Assembly (NCBI GenBank): GCA_964386525.1
Contig: CAYLSO010000171.1
Coordinates: 1 to 24,091, forward strand
Source: CAYLSO01 sp964386525
Lineage (GTDB): Bacteria > Eisenbacteria > RBG-16-71-46 > DASYSL01
Direction of reading: 5' to 3'
DNA: 24,091 nt
Of the stretch, positions 7,469-15,259 are shown piece after piece. The position numbers and the translations under genes are program-made. A model generated the notes under the pieces. That model worked only from the letters and a program-made list of their open reading frames with translations. It had not been told where the DNA came from and searched no databases. Each line of letters starts with the position of its first letter. The first letter of the stretch is position 1.

Positions 7469-9051
7469 AGCTCCTCCGCCCCCTCACGGAAGCGCAGCGC
7501 CGCCTCGCCGGCCTCGTCGTCGTCGTGGCCGCCGGCCAGGACGCGCTCCGGCTCCGGCGTGCCGGGAGCCGCCTCCGCCCCGGCCGGCGTCTCCTCGGCG
7601 GCGTGCCCCGGCGCGGTCTCGCCCACCGCTTCCGACGGCTGCGTCCCGGGGAGCACGAAGGCCAGTCGGCGCATGTCGGGGTCGATCTTCGAGACGGCGA
7701 CCTCGACCTCCTGGTCGAGCTTGTAGCGCTCGCTGGGGTGGTGGCCCCAGGGCTGCGGGAAGATGTTGGAGATGTGCAGGAGCCCGAAGATGCCCGGCTC
7801 CAGCTCGACGAAGACGCCGTACTCCTTCACGCCGCTGACCCGCCCGCGCACCAGGCGGCCCACGTCGTACTTGTTCGCCGCGGTGAGCCACGGGTCCGCG
7901 GTCAGCTGCTTGAGCCCCACGGACACCCGGTTGCTGGACTCGTCCACCTCCAGCACCTGCACGCGCAGCTTCTCGCCCACCTGCACGATCTGGCTGGGGT
8001 GGCGCACGTGCTGCCAGGCCATCTGGCTGACGTGCAGGAGCGCGTCCACGCCGCCGAGATCGAGGAAGGCGCCGAAGTCGGTGATCGACTTGACCGTGCC
8101 CTCCACCGCGTCGCCCACCTGCCAGGCGGGCAGGCCCAGGGCGTTGGCCGGCATCGGCTCGCCGGCGGCCCGGCGCTCGGCCAGCATCTTCTGGATGGCC
8201 TCGGCGCGCTCGGCGAGCTTGCCGCGCTGCCAGGCCGGCGTGGCCGCGTCCGCACCTTCCGGCAGGAGCTCCCCTTCCACGTCGGGCTGCGGCAGACGCG
8301 GGCGCGGCTCGGGCTGCGGGCCGCGGGTCACGCGCGTGGCGCGCCGGCCGTACTGTGGACGCGCCCGCTCGCCACTCTCGCCGGGCGGCCGCTCGGAGCG
8401 CGTCGGGGCGGCAGCGCCGGCCGAGCGCCGGCCGTAGGACGGACCCGCGGGCGCGGCCACCGCCGCCGCGGTCTCGGGCGCCGCCGTCGCAACGGCCTCA
8501 GCCGCCGTCGCAACTGCCGCAGCCGCCGTCATCACTGCCGCCACCGCCGCGCCCGCCCTCGCCGGCCGCTCGCCACCCGGCAGCTCGAGCGGATCGAAAT
8601 TGCCGCCCGCCGCCGCGATGAGGTCGGCCGCCACCGTGCCCGGCACGCCACAGACGATGACCTCCTTGCCGAAGCGGTTGCGCGCCATGGTCACGACGCG
8701 CAGGAAGTCGCGGTCACCGCTCATCAGCAGCACGGTCGGGATGCCGGAGCGGTCGAGCAGGGTCTCGATGAGGTCCATGAGCAGGTCGAGCGCCGCCGTC
8801 GAGCGGGCGCGGCCGCCCACCAGGTGCGAGCGCGAGGTCACCGCGGTGATGCCGCACACCTCCATCTCGCGCTGCATCTCGGCCGGCACCTGGTCGAAGT
8901 CGGCGTAAGCGCGCGCGATGTTGACGAGTCCGTAGCGGCGGGCTTTCTCGATGAGCAGGACGGGCGAAAGCTCGGCTCCGTACACTTGCCGAACGCCGTC
9001 GCGGATGTTCTCCAGATCCACGAAGAGAGCGACTTCTCTGCGCTGGTCCAC
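7465..9051 (-). CDS. NYN-domain (PIN-like) protein fused to two S1 RNA-binding domains
   Basis: Domain order in 528 residues: NYN/LabA-like domain (about 6-155), an Ala/Pro/Arg-rich linker (about 160-305), first S1 domain (312-381), second S1 domain (396-468), acidic tail. The NYN part has the acidic residues expected of a PIN-like ribonuclease: Asp12 (LFVDLENI), Asp89 and Asp93 (AALDLLMD) and SGDRDF with Asp113/Asp115. The S1 parts show GTVKSITDFGAFLDLGGVDALLHVS-type and GRVSGVKEYGVFVEL strands typical of RNA-binding OB folds. A metal-dependent RNase guided by S1 domains is the simplest inference; no substrate is known. Start GTG at 9051-9049 with GGGAGA eight bases upstream. First gene of an operon with the dehydrogenase, RidA-like and transpeptidase genes. 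Confidence 0.85.
   Translation of the reverse strand: MDQRREVALFVDLENIRDGVRQVYGAELSPVLLIEKARRYGLVNIARAYADFDQVPAEMQREMEVCGITAVTSRSHLVGGRARSTAALDLLMDLIETLLDRSGIPTVLLMSGDRDFLRVVTMARNRFGKEVIVCGVPGTVAADLIAAAGGNFDPLELPGGERPARAGAAVAAVMTAAAAVATAAEAVATAAPETAAAVAAPAGPSYGRRSAGAAAPTRSERPPGESGERARPQYGRRATRVTRGPQPEPRPRLPQPDVEGELLPEGADAATPAWQRGKLAERAEAIQKMLAERRAAGEPMPANALGLPAWQVGDAVEGTVKSITDFGAFLDLGGVDALLHVSQMAWQHVRHPSQIVQVGEKLRVQVLEVDESSNRVSVGLKQLTADPWLTAANKYDVGRLVRGRVSGVKEYGVFVELEPGIFGLLHISNIFPQPWGHHPSERYKLDQEVEVAVSKIDPDMRRLAFVLPGTQPSEAVGETAPGHAAEETPAGAEAAPGTPEPERVLAGGHDDDEAGEAALRFREGAEEL
8480..8542. repeat. Three 21-bp tandem repeats in the linker of the NYN-S1 gene
   Basis: Units 8480-8500, 8501-8521 and 8522-8542 all begin GCCGCCGTC and differ at a few positions. 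They encode seven-residue Ala-rich units (pattern A-x-A-V-x-T-A) in the linker between the NYN and S1 parts. The repeat is in frame, so change in copy number would alter linker length without breaking the protein. Confidence 0.8.
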
Positions 9052-9182
9052 GGTGAATTCTCCCGGAGCGGCCGCGCGAGCGCGCGGCGGGCTCCCTCCT
9101 CGACGAGGATGTTGACGATGCGGTTGACGATGAAAGCGGCCGACGTCCGAGGCGCGAGCCGCAGGGGCTCTCCAAATACCTG

Positions 9183-9203
9183 CGCGGCCCTCTCCGGGCC
9201 GCG
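9183..9203 (-). terminator. Possible terminator after the NtrC-like gene
   Basis: Perfect 8-bp stem CGCGGCCC with a five-base loop (TCTCC on the plus strand) and GGGCCGCG. Read on the minus strand it lies about 30 bases beyond the stop of the NtrC-like gene, and is followed by CAGGTATTTGG, a weak T stretch. Placement supports a terminator; the poor T tract lowers confidence. Confidence 0.45.
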
Positions 9204-9234
9204 GCGGCGATCCGTTACGGCGTTGTCCCTCTAT

Positions 9235-10631
<1,397 letters not shown>

Positions 10632-10635
<4 letters not shown>

Positions 10636-10973
10636 GGTGGCGACAGGACTCCCCGCACCTTGCCCTCGATGCTGAGCGGCTCACCGCGGCGCTCGTCGAG
10701 GCGCAGGGTGGTGTAGACGCGGCTGGCGCCCGGGCCGGCCTCGAAGCACGCCTCGTGCAGGCGTCGCGTCAGCTCCAGGATGTCCTCGACGCGGCCCTCG
10801 ACGATGGTGCCCATCGCCGTGAGCTGGTGCGTGAGTCCGCTCTCCTGGACGATCCCGTAGAGGGCGCGCACGTAGTCGCGCACCGTGGGCTGGCCGGTAC
10901 CGAGCGGGAAGACGGTGAGCTCGGCCACCGCCCATCCCTTCGCGGGCAGCCCTTGGGCCTTGCCGCCGTACAT
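10632..10973 (-). CDS. MTH1187/YqgV-like thiamine-binding-family protein
   Basis: The 113-residue product fits the small ferredoxin-like MTH1187 / thiamine-binding family (Pfam Thiamine_BP). Shown by AVAELTVFPLGTG (16-28), VRDYVRALYGIVQESGL (31-47), the conserved HQLTAMGTIVEG (49-60) and the helix EDILELTRRLHEACFEAGPG. Some members bind thiamine or a related molecule; the role of this branch is unknown. ATG at 10973-10971 has GAGGGAG upstream. It ends in a GTGA overlap with the start of the NtrC-like gene, so the two are probably made together; a ligand-binding protein paired with a regulator is suggestive but unproved. Confidence 0.8.
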
Positions 10974-10990
10974 GGTCGTCTCCCTCGCGG

Positions 10991-11006
10991 GGCCGGCGCG
11001 CCGGCC
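10991..11006. repeat. 16-bp perfect palindrome between thioredoxin and thiamine-binding-like genes
   Basis: GGCCGGCGCGCCGGCC, all G and C, within the 43-base gap separating two genes of the same strand. In RNA it could form a very stable hairpin that lowers expression of, or protects, one of the two genes. Chance occurrence is not negligible in DNA this GC-rich. Confidence 0.4.
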
Positions 11007-11016
11007 GCCCGGGCTG

Positions 11017-11637
11017 CTACTTCTTGCCGGGGGCCGCGCCTCCGAGCTCGGCCTTGAACTGCTGGAATTCCTTCTGTTTGTAATGGCCGTCGCCGATGTA
11101 GCGCAGAACAGCGAGGAAGTCGGTCGCGTTCATGTAGCCCGGCGCGGTGGTGATGTGCGAGCCGTCGGCCGCGAGGAAGAGGGTGGTGGGATACCCGTTG
11201 ACCCGGAAGACGCCCGCCAGTTGCCGGTAGGAGTACTCGCTGCCCTTGTAGGTGACTTTCTTGCTCGACTCCGCGTTGAGCCGCGCGAAGATGAAGGTCT
11301 CGCCGAGGTATTTCTGCACCTCGGCCTTCGCGTAGGTGTCGCGGTCCATCCGCTTACACCACCCGCACCAATCGGTGTACACGTCCACCAGGATCGGTCT
11401 CTGCTGCGCCTTCGCCTCGGTGAGCGCCGGGCCCATCTCGCGCCAGGCGATGCCCTTGCCGGCCGCCACGGCCGGGGCGCCGCTCTTGCCCGCGGCGGGC
11501 TTGGCCGCCGCGACCCCGCTCTCGGAGGCGATCGCCGACAGGGCGAAGACCAGCATCCCCCCCACCACGATGGAGGTCAGGAACCACACCAACGCCGTGC
11601 GCGTGCGCATGTCGTCCATCCAGCGCTGGAAATCCAT
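11017..11637 (-). CDS. Membrane-anchored thioredoxin-fold protein
   Basis: 206 residues with one N-terminal membrane anchor (about 13-35), a short Ala/Gly/Lys linker, and a thioredoxin-like domain placed outside the cytoplasm by the anchor. The redox motif is WCGWC (Cys91, Cys94) in VDVYTDWCGWCKRMD, and the cis-proline is Pro150 in NGYPTTLFL. The insert KKVTYKGSEYSYRQLAGVF between them is typical of thioredoxin_7/SoxW-like or DsbD-C-terminal-like proteins rather than of cytosolic thioredoxin. It may reduce or oxidise envelope proteins. ATG 11637-11635 has a purine-rich GGGAGGGCAGGG stretch upstream. Likely first gene of the set with the thiamine-binding-like and NtrC-like genes. Confidence 0.87.
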   Translation of the reverse strand: MDFQRWMDDMRTRTALVWFLTSIVVGGMLVFALSAIASESGVAAAKPAAGKSGAPAVAAGKGIAWREMGPALTEAKAQQRPILVDVYTDWCGWCKRMDRDTYAKAEVQKYLGETFIFARLNAESSKKVTYKGSEYSYRQLAGVFRVNGYPTTLFLAADGSHITTAPGYMNATDFLAVLRYIGDGHYKQKEFQQFKAELGGAAPGKK

Positions 11638-11828
11638 TTACGCCCTGCCCTCCCTGTGCGGCCGTCCCGCGCGACGCGTTGTTGCGCGACACGAAACCCG
11701 CTTGCGTCCGCGGGCGAGCGCCCGCCTGTCCCACGACCGGCCGCGGCAGACCCGCCGCCACCAGGAAAAGAGTAGCACAGGGCTTTCGTTCCGAGACACG
11801 GGCGGGGCGGCGTCCGGCAAGGCCTTCG

Positions 11829-12938
11829 TCAGGTCTGGCGCGGGCTCCCGGCCGCCTCCCGCGCCAGCAGCTGCCGCTTGCGCTCGACTCCCCAGCGATA
11901 GCCGGCGAGCGATCCGTTCCCGCCGACGGCGCGGTGACAGGGGATGGCGACCGCCACCAGGTTGCTGGCGCAGGCGCGGCCCACGGCCCGCGCCGCGCCC
12001 GGCCGCCCCAGCGACCGCGCGATCTCCCCATAGGTGCGTGTCTGGCCGCGGGGGATGGCGCGCAGCGCCCGCCACACGCGCCCCTGGAAGGCCGTGGCCC
12101 GCACGTCGAGCGGCACGTCGAGCGGCACGTCGGGCGGGGCGGCGCCGCCGCGCAGCGAGCGGGCGAGCGGCGTGATCCACTTCGTCAGCCGGGCACCCTC
12201 GGGCCGCAGCTCGGCGGCCGGGTACTCGCGGCGCAGCACCGCGATCAGCGCCTGGTCCGAATCGCCCAGGCTCACCATGCACACGCCGCGCGCCGTGGCG
12301 GCCACCAGCAACCGCCCGAGCGGGGACGCCACGACGCGGTAGCCGATCCGCAGGCCGCGCCCCCCGCGCCCGTATTGCGCCGGCGTCATGCCGAGGCGGT
12401 CGCCGGCGCTCTCGTACACGCGGCTCGCCGAACCGTAGCCGGCGTCGTAGAGCGCCCGCGTCACCGAGCGGCCGCTGCGCAACCCGCTCTTGAGAACCCC
12501 CCACCGACGGGCCTCGATGTACTCGCGCGGCGTGATGCCGAGGACGCGGCGAAACGTGCGCTGCAGGCGTTGCGGGCCCACACCCAGCCGGCGGGCGAGG
12601 GTGGCGAGGGCCGGCTTCTCTTCCGCCTCCTCGTGGAGCAGCGCGCAGGCGCGCCGCGCCAGCGCCACCGCGGGGTCGCCCCCGCCGGCCTCGCGCGGCC
12701 GGCAGCGCAGACAGGCCCGGAAACCGGCGCCCTCGGCCGCCGTCGCCGCGGCGAAGAAGTCCACGCGGCGCGGATCGGGGCGGCGCGCCGCGCACGACGG
12801 CTTGCAGTAGATGCCGGTGGAACGCACCCCGTAGAAGAAGACTCCGTCGTAACGGCGGTCGCGCGACCGCACGGCGATCCAGCGCGGGTCCGCGCTGCGG
12901 GCGGCGCCGGCGGGCGCCGCGGGGCTCGGCTTGGTCAT
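11829..12938 (-). CDS. ada: Bifunctional Ada: methylphosphotriester/O6-methylguanine methyltransferase and regulator
   Basis: Complete Ada of 369 residues. The N-terminal zinc domain has C45-x3-C49 and C76-x2-C79 (GIYCKPSC ... CLRCRP), with Cys45 in the place of the methyl-accepting cysteine. An AraC-type helix-turn-helix follows (about 90-190, RRLGVGPQRLQRTFRRVLG). The C-terminal methyltransferase domain ends with IPCHRAVGGNGSLAGYRWG, where Cys334 is the suicidal methyl acceptor. Ada repairs alkylated DNA and, when methylated, activates its own regulon. All catalytic residues are present. A three-unit 12-bp repeat adds PLDVPLDV at 272-279. ATG 12938-12936 has GGGAGGG upstream. No alkA or alkB neighbour is seen. 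Confidence 0.94.
   Translation of the reverse strand: MTKPSPAAPAGAARSADPRWIAVRSRDRRYDGVFFYGVRSTGIYCKPSCAARRPDPRRVDFFAAATAAEGAGFRACLRCRPREAGGGDPAVALARRACALLHEEAEEKPALATLARRLGVGPQRLQRTFRRVLGITPREYIEARRWGVLKSGLRSGRSVTRALYDAGYGSASRVYESAGDRLGMTPAQYGRGGRGLRIGYRVVASPLGRLLVAATARGVCMVSLGDSDQALIAVLRREYPAAELRPEGARLTKWITPLARSLRGGAAPPDVPLDVPLDVRATAFQGRVWRALRAIPRGQTRTYGEIARSLGRPGAARAVGRACASNLVAVAIPCHRAVGGNGSLAGYRWGVERKRQLLAREAAGSPRQT
12102..12137. repeat. Three 12-bp tandem repeats inside ada
   Basis: Units CACGTCGAGCGG (12102-12113), the same again (12114-12125) and CACGTCGGGCGG (12126-12137). In frame on the minus strand they encode Pro-x-Asp-Val repeats just before the core of the methyltransferase domain, probably in a loop. 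Confidence 0.8.
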
Positions 12939-13038
12939 CGGTCTTCCCTCCCGCGCACAGGCTACGCGGGCCGCCGCGGCGGGACTATCCGGACCCGGCC
13001 GGTGAATTCGCCGCCGCCCCGCGCCGCCGGCCCCGGTC

Positions 13039-13734
13039 TCAGAAGCGCGTGTGCGTCCGTTCGGGGACCCCGCAGCGCGCGGGGTTCTGCTGGAAGGGCA
13101 GGACCACCTGGCGGCCCGAGGAGCCGCTCACCAGCAGTTGGTAGGCCCGCGGCGCTCCTGGACAGGCCAGCGCCGAGTCGGCGGTCCCCTCAGCGTCGGC
13201 GGTGAGCACCAGCAGCGTGTCGGAGGTGCCCAGCGCGATGACCTTGGCGGTCGCGCCTGCGACCGGGCCGCCTCCGGCCAAGTTCATCACCAGCACCCGG
13301 TGCCGCTCGACCGCCGCGGGGGTCGCGCCGCCGAGTACGCTCATCTCGAAGAGCTGGCGCGATCCGTACACCTGGATGCGGAAGCTCCCGAGCGGCGGGC
13401 TGGGGATGCGATAGCTCGCCTCGTGGATGGCGTCGCTCGGGTCGCAGGTGCGGTCGGGAGCGATCGTCTCCTTGCCCTGCGCGACGATCTGCAGGGTGGT
13501 GTCGTCGAAGACGGAGAACCCGAAGGCGTCGAGCGCCTGGCAGGTGCTGGTGGCGCGCCAGTGGATCTTGACATCGAGCGGCTGGCCGGCGGCCAGGGTG
13601 TCGGGAGCGGTGACCGCGAGGACGTCGGGGGAGAAGTAGTTGATTACGACCTCGTCGCTGCCGCAGCCGGCGAGGACGGCCCCGGCGAACAAGGCGGCAA
13701 ACAGGGCGGGAACTGCAGGGCGTGGGTTTCGCAT
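13039..13734 (-). CDS. Lipoprotein of unknown function
   Basis: I do not recognise the family. The 231 residues begin with a signal peptide ending in LAGC (Cys24), so the mature protein should be a lipoprotein. The rest looks all-beta: NYFSPDVLAVTAPDTLAAGQPLDVKIHWRA-type strands and a second part with DTLLVLTADAEGTADS, both reminiscent of Ig-like or surface beta-sandwich domains. Cysteines after the lipobox (CQALD, RTCDP, ALACPG, ARCGV) could form disulfides. ATG at 13734-13732 has no clear Shine-Dalgarno; a dense set of inverted repeats lies immediately upstream. It is 100 bases before ada on the same strand, with no evident functional link. Confidence 0.75.
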   Translation of the reverse strand: MRNPRPAVPALFAALFAGAVLAGCGSDEVVINYFSPDVLAVTAPDTLAAGQPLDVKIHWRATSTCQALDAFGFSVFDDTTLQIVAQGKETIAPDRTCDPSDAIHEASYRIPSPPLGSFRIQVYGSRQLFEMSVLGGATPAAVERHRVLVMNLAGGGPVAGATAKVIALGTSDTLLVLTADAEGTADSALACPGAPRAYQLLVSGSSGRQVVLPFQQNPARCGVPERTHTRF

Positions 13735-13810
13735 GGCGCAAGTCTATCCTATGCGCCGACGGCGCGGAAATTCCGCATTTTGCCGGGGCAAACCCGCCCC
13801 GCCGGGGCGG
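13735..13810. repeat. Cluster of five inverted repeats upstream of the lipoprotein gene
   Basis: In 76 bases there are: GGCGCA/TGCGCC (13735-13740 with 13752-13757); GCGCC-GAC-GGCGC (13753-13765); GCGGAA-A-TTCCGC (13764-13776); TTTGCC-GG-GGCAAA (13779-13792); and CCGCCCC-GCC-GGGGCGG (13794-13810). They follow end to end or overlap. They end against the ATG of the lipoprotein gene and lie about 140 bases before the GTG of the divergent secreted-protein gene. They may be operator sites or a folded 5' leader of the minus-strand mRNA. Confidence 0.6.
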
Positions 13811-13951
13811 CCCTTGCGTTGACCGGCCGTGGAGCGCGAACATGATGTCTTCTTGAATGGAGATTTGCCGACCGGCGCGCCGAGCGTCGGCCGGCCCGGG
13901 ATCGACCCCGGACGCTCCCCGCCTGCGAGCCGTTCGACCAGGAGACCACCT

Positions 13952-15193
13952 GTGACCTGTCCCCGCTTCGCTCCGTTCCGGACCCGCCGTGCCGCGGGCC
14001 GCCCTCGCCTGTCGGCTTGGCTCGCGCTGCTCGGCGCGGGTCTCGCCGGCGGGCTCCTCGCCGTCCCGCCGGCGCACGCCGCCGACGCCGAGAACCTGCT
14101 GCGCAACGCGTCGGCGGAAGCGGGCACTCTGGTGTCCCCCACCGGGTGGGACACGACGCTGTCGGACCTGCCCACCGTGCGCTTCGCCTGGGACGCGGAG
14201 ACGGCCCACGGCGGCGGCCGCTCCCTGTACGTCCTGAATACCAGCGACGTCATCCCGCTCTGGCACAACTGGAGCCAGACCCTGCTCGGGGTCAACGAGC
14301 TGGGCGGCAAGGAGCTGACGCTGCGCGCCTGGGTGAAGACCGGCACCGTGACCGGCAAGGCCTACCTCCTCCTCCAGGCCTATCGCGACACGGTGCTCCT
14401 CGAGGCGGCGAAGGCGGGCATGCCCCGGCTGCAGAAGCGCCAGGAGATGAACATCAAGCCGGTCGACGACCCGCAGCTCGAGCTGGGTTGGTCGCGCAAG
14501 CAGATCTCCGGGGACCACCCCGAGTGGACACCCCTCGAGGTCCGTCTCTACATCCCGCCGTCGACCAATGTGGTGATCGTGCGGGGCGGACTGCTGGGAA
14601 TCGGCGAGGCCTGGTTCGACGATTTCTCCCTGACCCCCGGCCCGGCGCGCCCCGAGCGTCCCTTCCCCCTGGGCAAGAACCTGCTCGCCGACCCGGGGTT
14701 CGAGGGCAACCTCGACGAGTGGGACTTCTCCATGCCTCCGGTCGAGGGCCTGCGCATCCGGGCCGACGCGGTGGCGCACTCCGGCCTGCAGGCCTGTCTG
14801 ATCGAGAGCCAGCGGCGCTGGCGGATGGAGATGTGGTCGCACGTCTTCCAGGTCTTCAACACCCGCACCCTCTCCGGCAAGCGCGTACGGCTGTCCGGCT
14901 GGTACAAGGCCCAGGACCTCAAGAACACCTTCGCCTGCTTCAGCGTCTACGCCACCGGGATGTACGGGACCTTCCACCCGGTGGTCAGCAACGCCTGGTC
15001 GGGAACGAGCGACTGGACCTTCGCCACCTACGAGATCGACATCCCGGCGAACACGTACACGGTCTGGGTGCGCGCCGTGCTCAACACCGGCGCCGGCAAG
15101 GTCTGGTTCGACGACTTGAAGTTCGAGGTGCTGGGCGACTCGCCGCGGCCCGCGGCCACGAGCTCGGCGAAGAAGAAGGCCCCGGGTAAGTAG
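13952..15193 (+). CDS. Secreted protein with two carbohydrate-binding-like (CBM/galactose-binding-like) domains
   Basis: 413 residues from the GTG chosen here. A signal peptide (1-43, core LSAWLALLGAGLAGGLLAV, ending AHA) precedes two tandem beta-sandwich units. The first (about 46-228) starts ENLLRNASAEAG and ends AWFDDFSLTP; the second (about 241-394) starts KNLLADPGFEGNLDEW and ends VWFDDLKFEV. The opening 'NLL-N/DPGFE' and closing 'WFDD' are typical of CBM4/9-like or galactose-binding-like domains that bind sugars or cell-surface polymers. No catalytic domain is attached. A short Lys-rich tail (SSAKKKAPGK) ends the protein. GTG 13952 has AGGAG seven bases upstream and gives a proper signal peptide; the upstream in-frame ATG at 13829 does not. 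Confidence 0.78.
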   Translation: MTCPRFAPFRTRRAAGRPRLSAWLALLGAGLAGGLLAVPPAHAADAENLLRNASAEAGTLVSPTGWDTTLSDLPTVRFAWDAETAHGGGRSLYVLNTSDVIPLWHNWSQTLLGVNELGGKELTLRAWVKTGTVTGKAYLLLQAYRDTVLLEAAKAGMPRLQKRQEMNIKPVDDPQLELGWSRKQISGDHPEWTPLEVRLYIPPSTNVVIVRGGLLGIGEAWFDDFSLTPGPARPERPFPLGKNLLADPGFEGNLDEWDFSMPPVEGLRIRADAVAHSGLQACLIESQRRWRMEMWSHVFQVFNTRTLSGKRVRLSGWYKAQDLKNTFACFSVYATGMYGTFHPVVSNAWSGTSDWTFATYEIDIPANTYTVWVRAVLNTGAGKVWFDDLKFEVLGDSPRPAATSSAKKKAPGK

Positions 15194-15218
15194 ACGCGGA
15201 CAATCGCGGGGGGCGGGG

Positions 15219-15256
15219 ACGGCGGCGGCGGCGCGGATGCGGCCGCCGTTTCTCTT
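15219..15256 (+). terminator. Terminator between two convergent genes
   Basis: Stem ACGGCGGC (15219-15226) pairs perfectly with GCCGCCGT (15242-15249) and is followed by TTCTCTT. It lies 25 bases after the stop of the two-domain secreted protein and just before the converging protease stop. The large loop and interrupted T run make it less than ideal. Confidence 0.55.
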
Positions 15257-15259
15257 GGG

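Noticed and set aside
9055..9175. Minus-strand stretch reading LRLAPRTSAAFIVNRIVNIL, helix-like, with GGAGAG before a CTG
   Set aside because: It looks faintly like a small DUF507-type protein, but the frame has no stop before running out of phase deep into the NYN-S1 gene, and CTG is a poor start. Noted as a possible decayed gene only.
11710..11725. Hairpin GCGGGC-GAGC-GCCCGC between ada and the thioredoxin gene as a terminator
   Set aside because: Only a 6-bp stem and no T tract on the minus strand; hairpins of this size are common by chance at this GC content.
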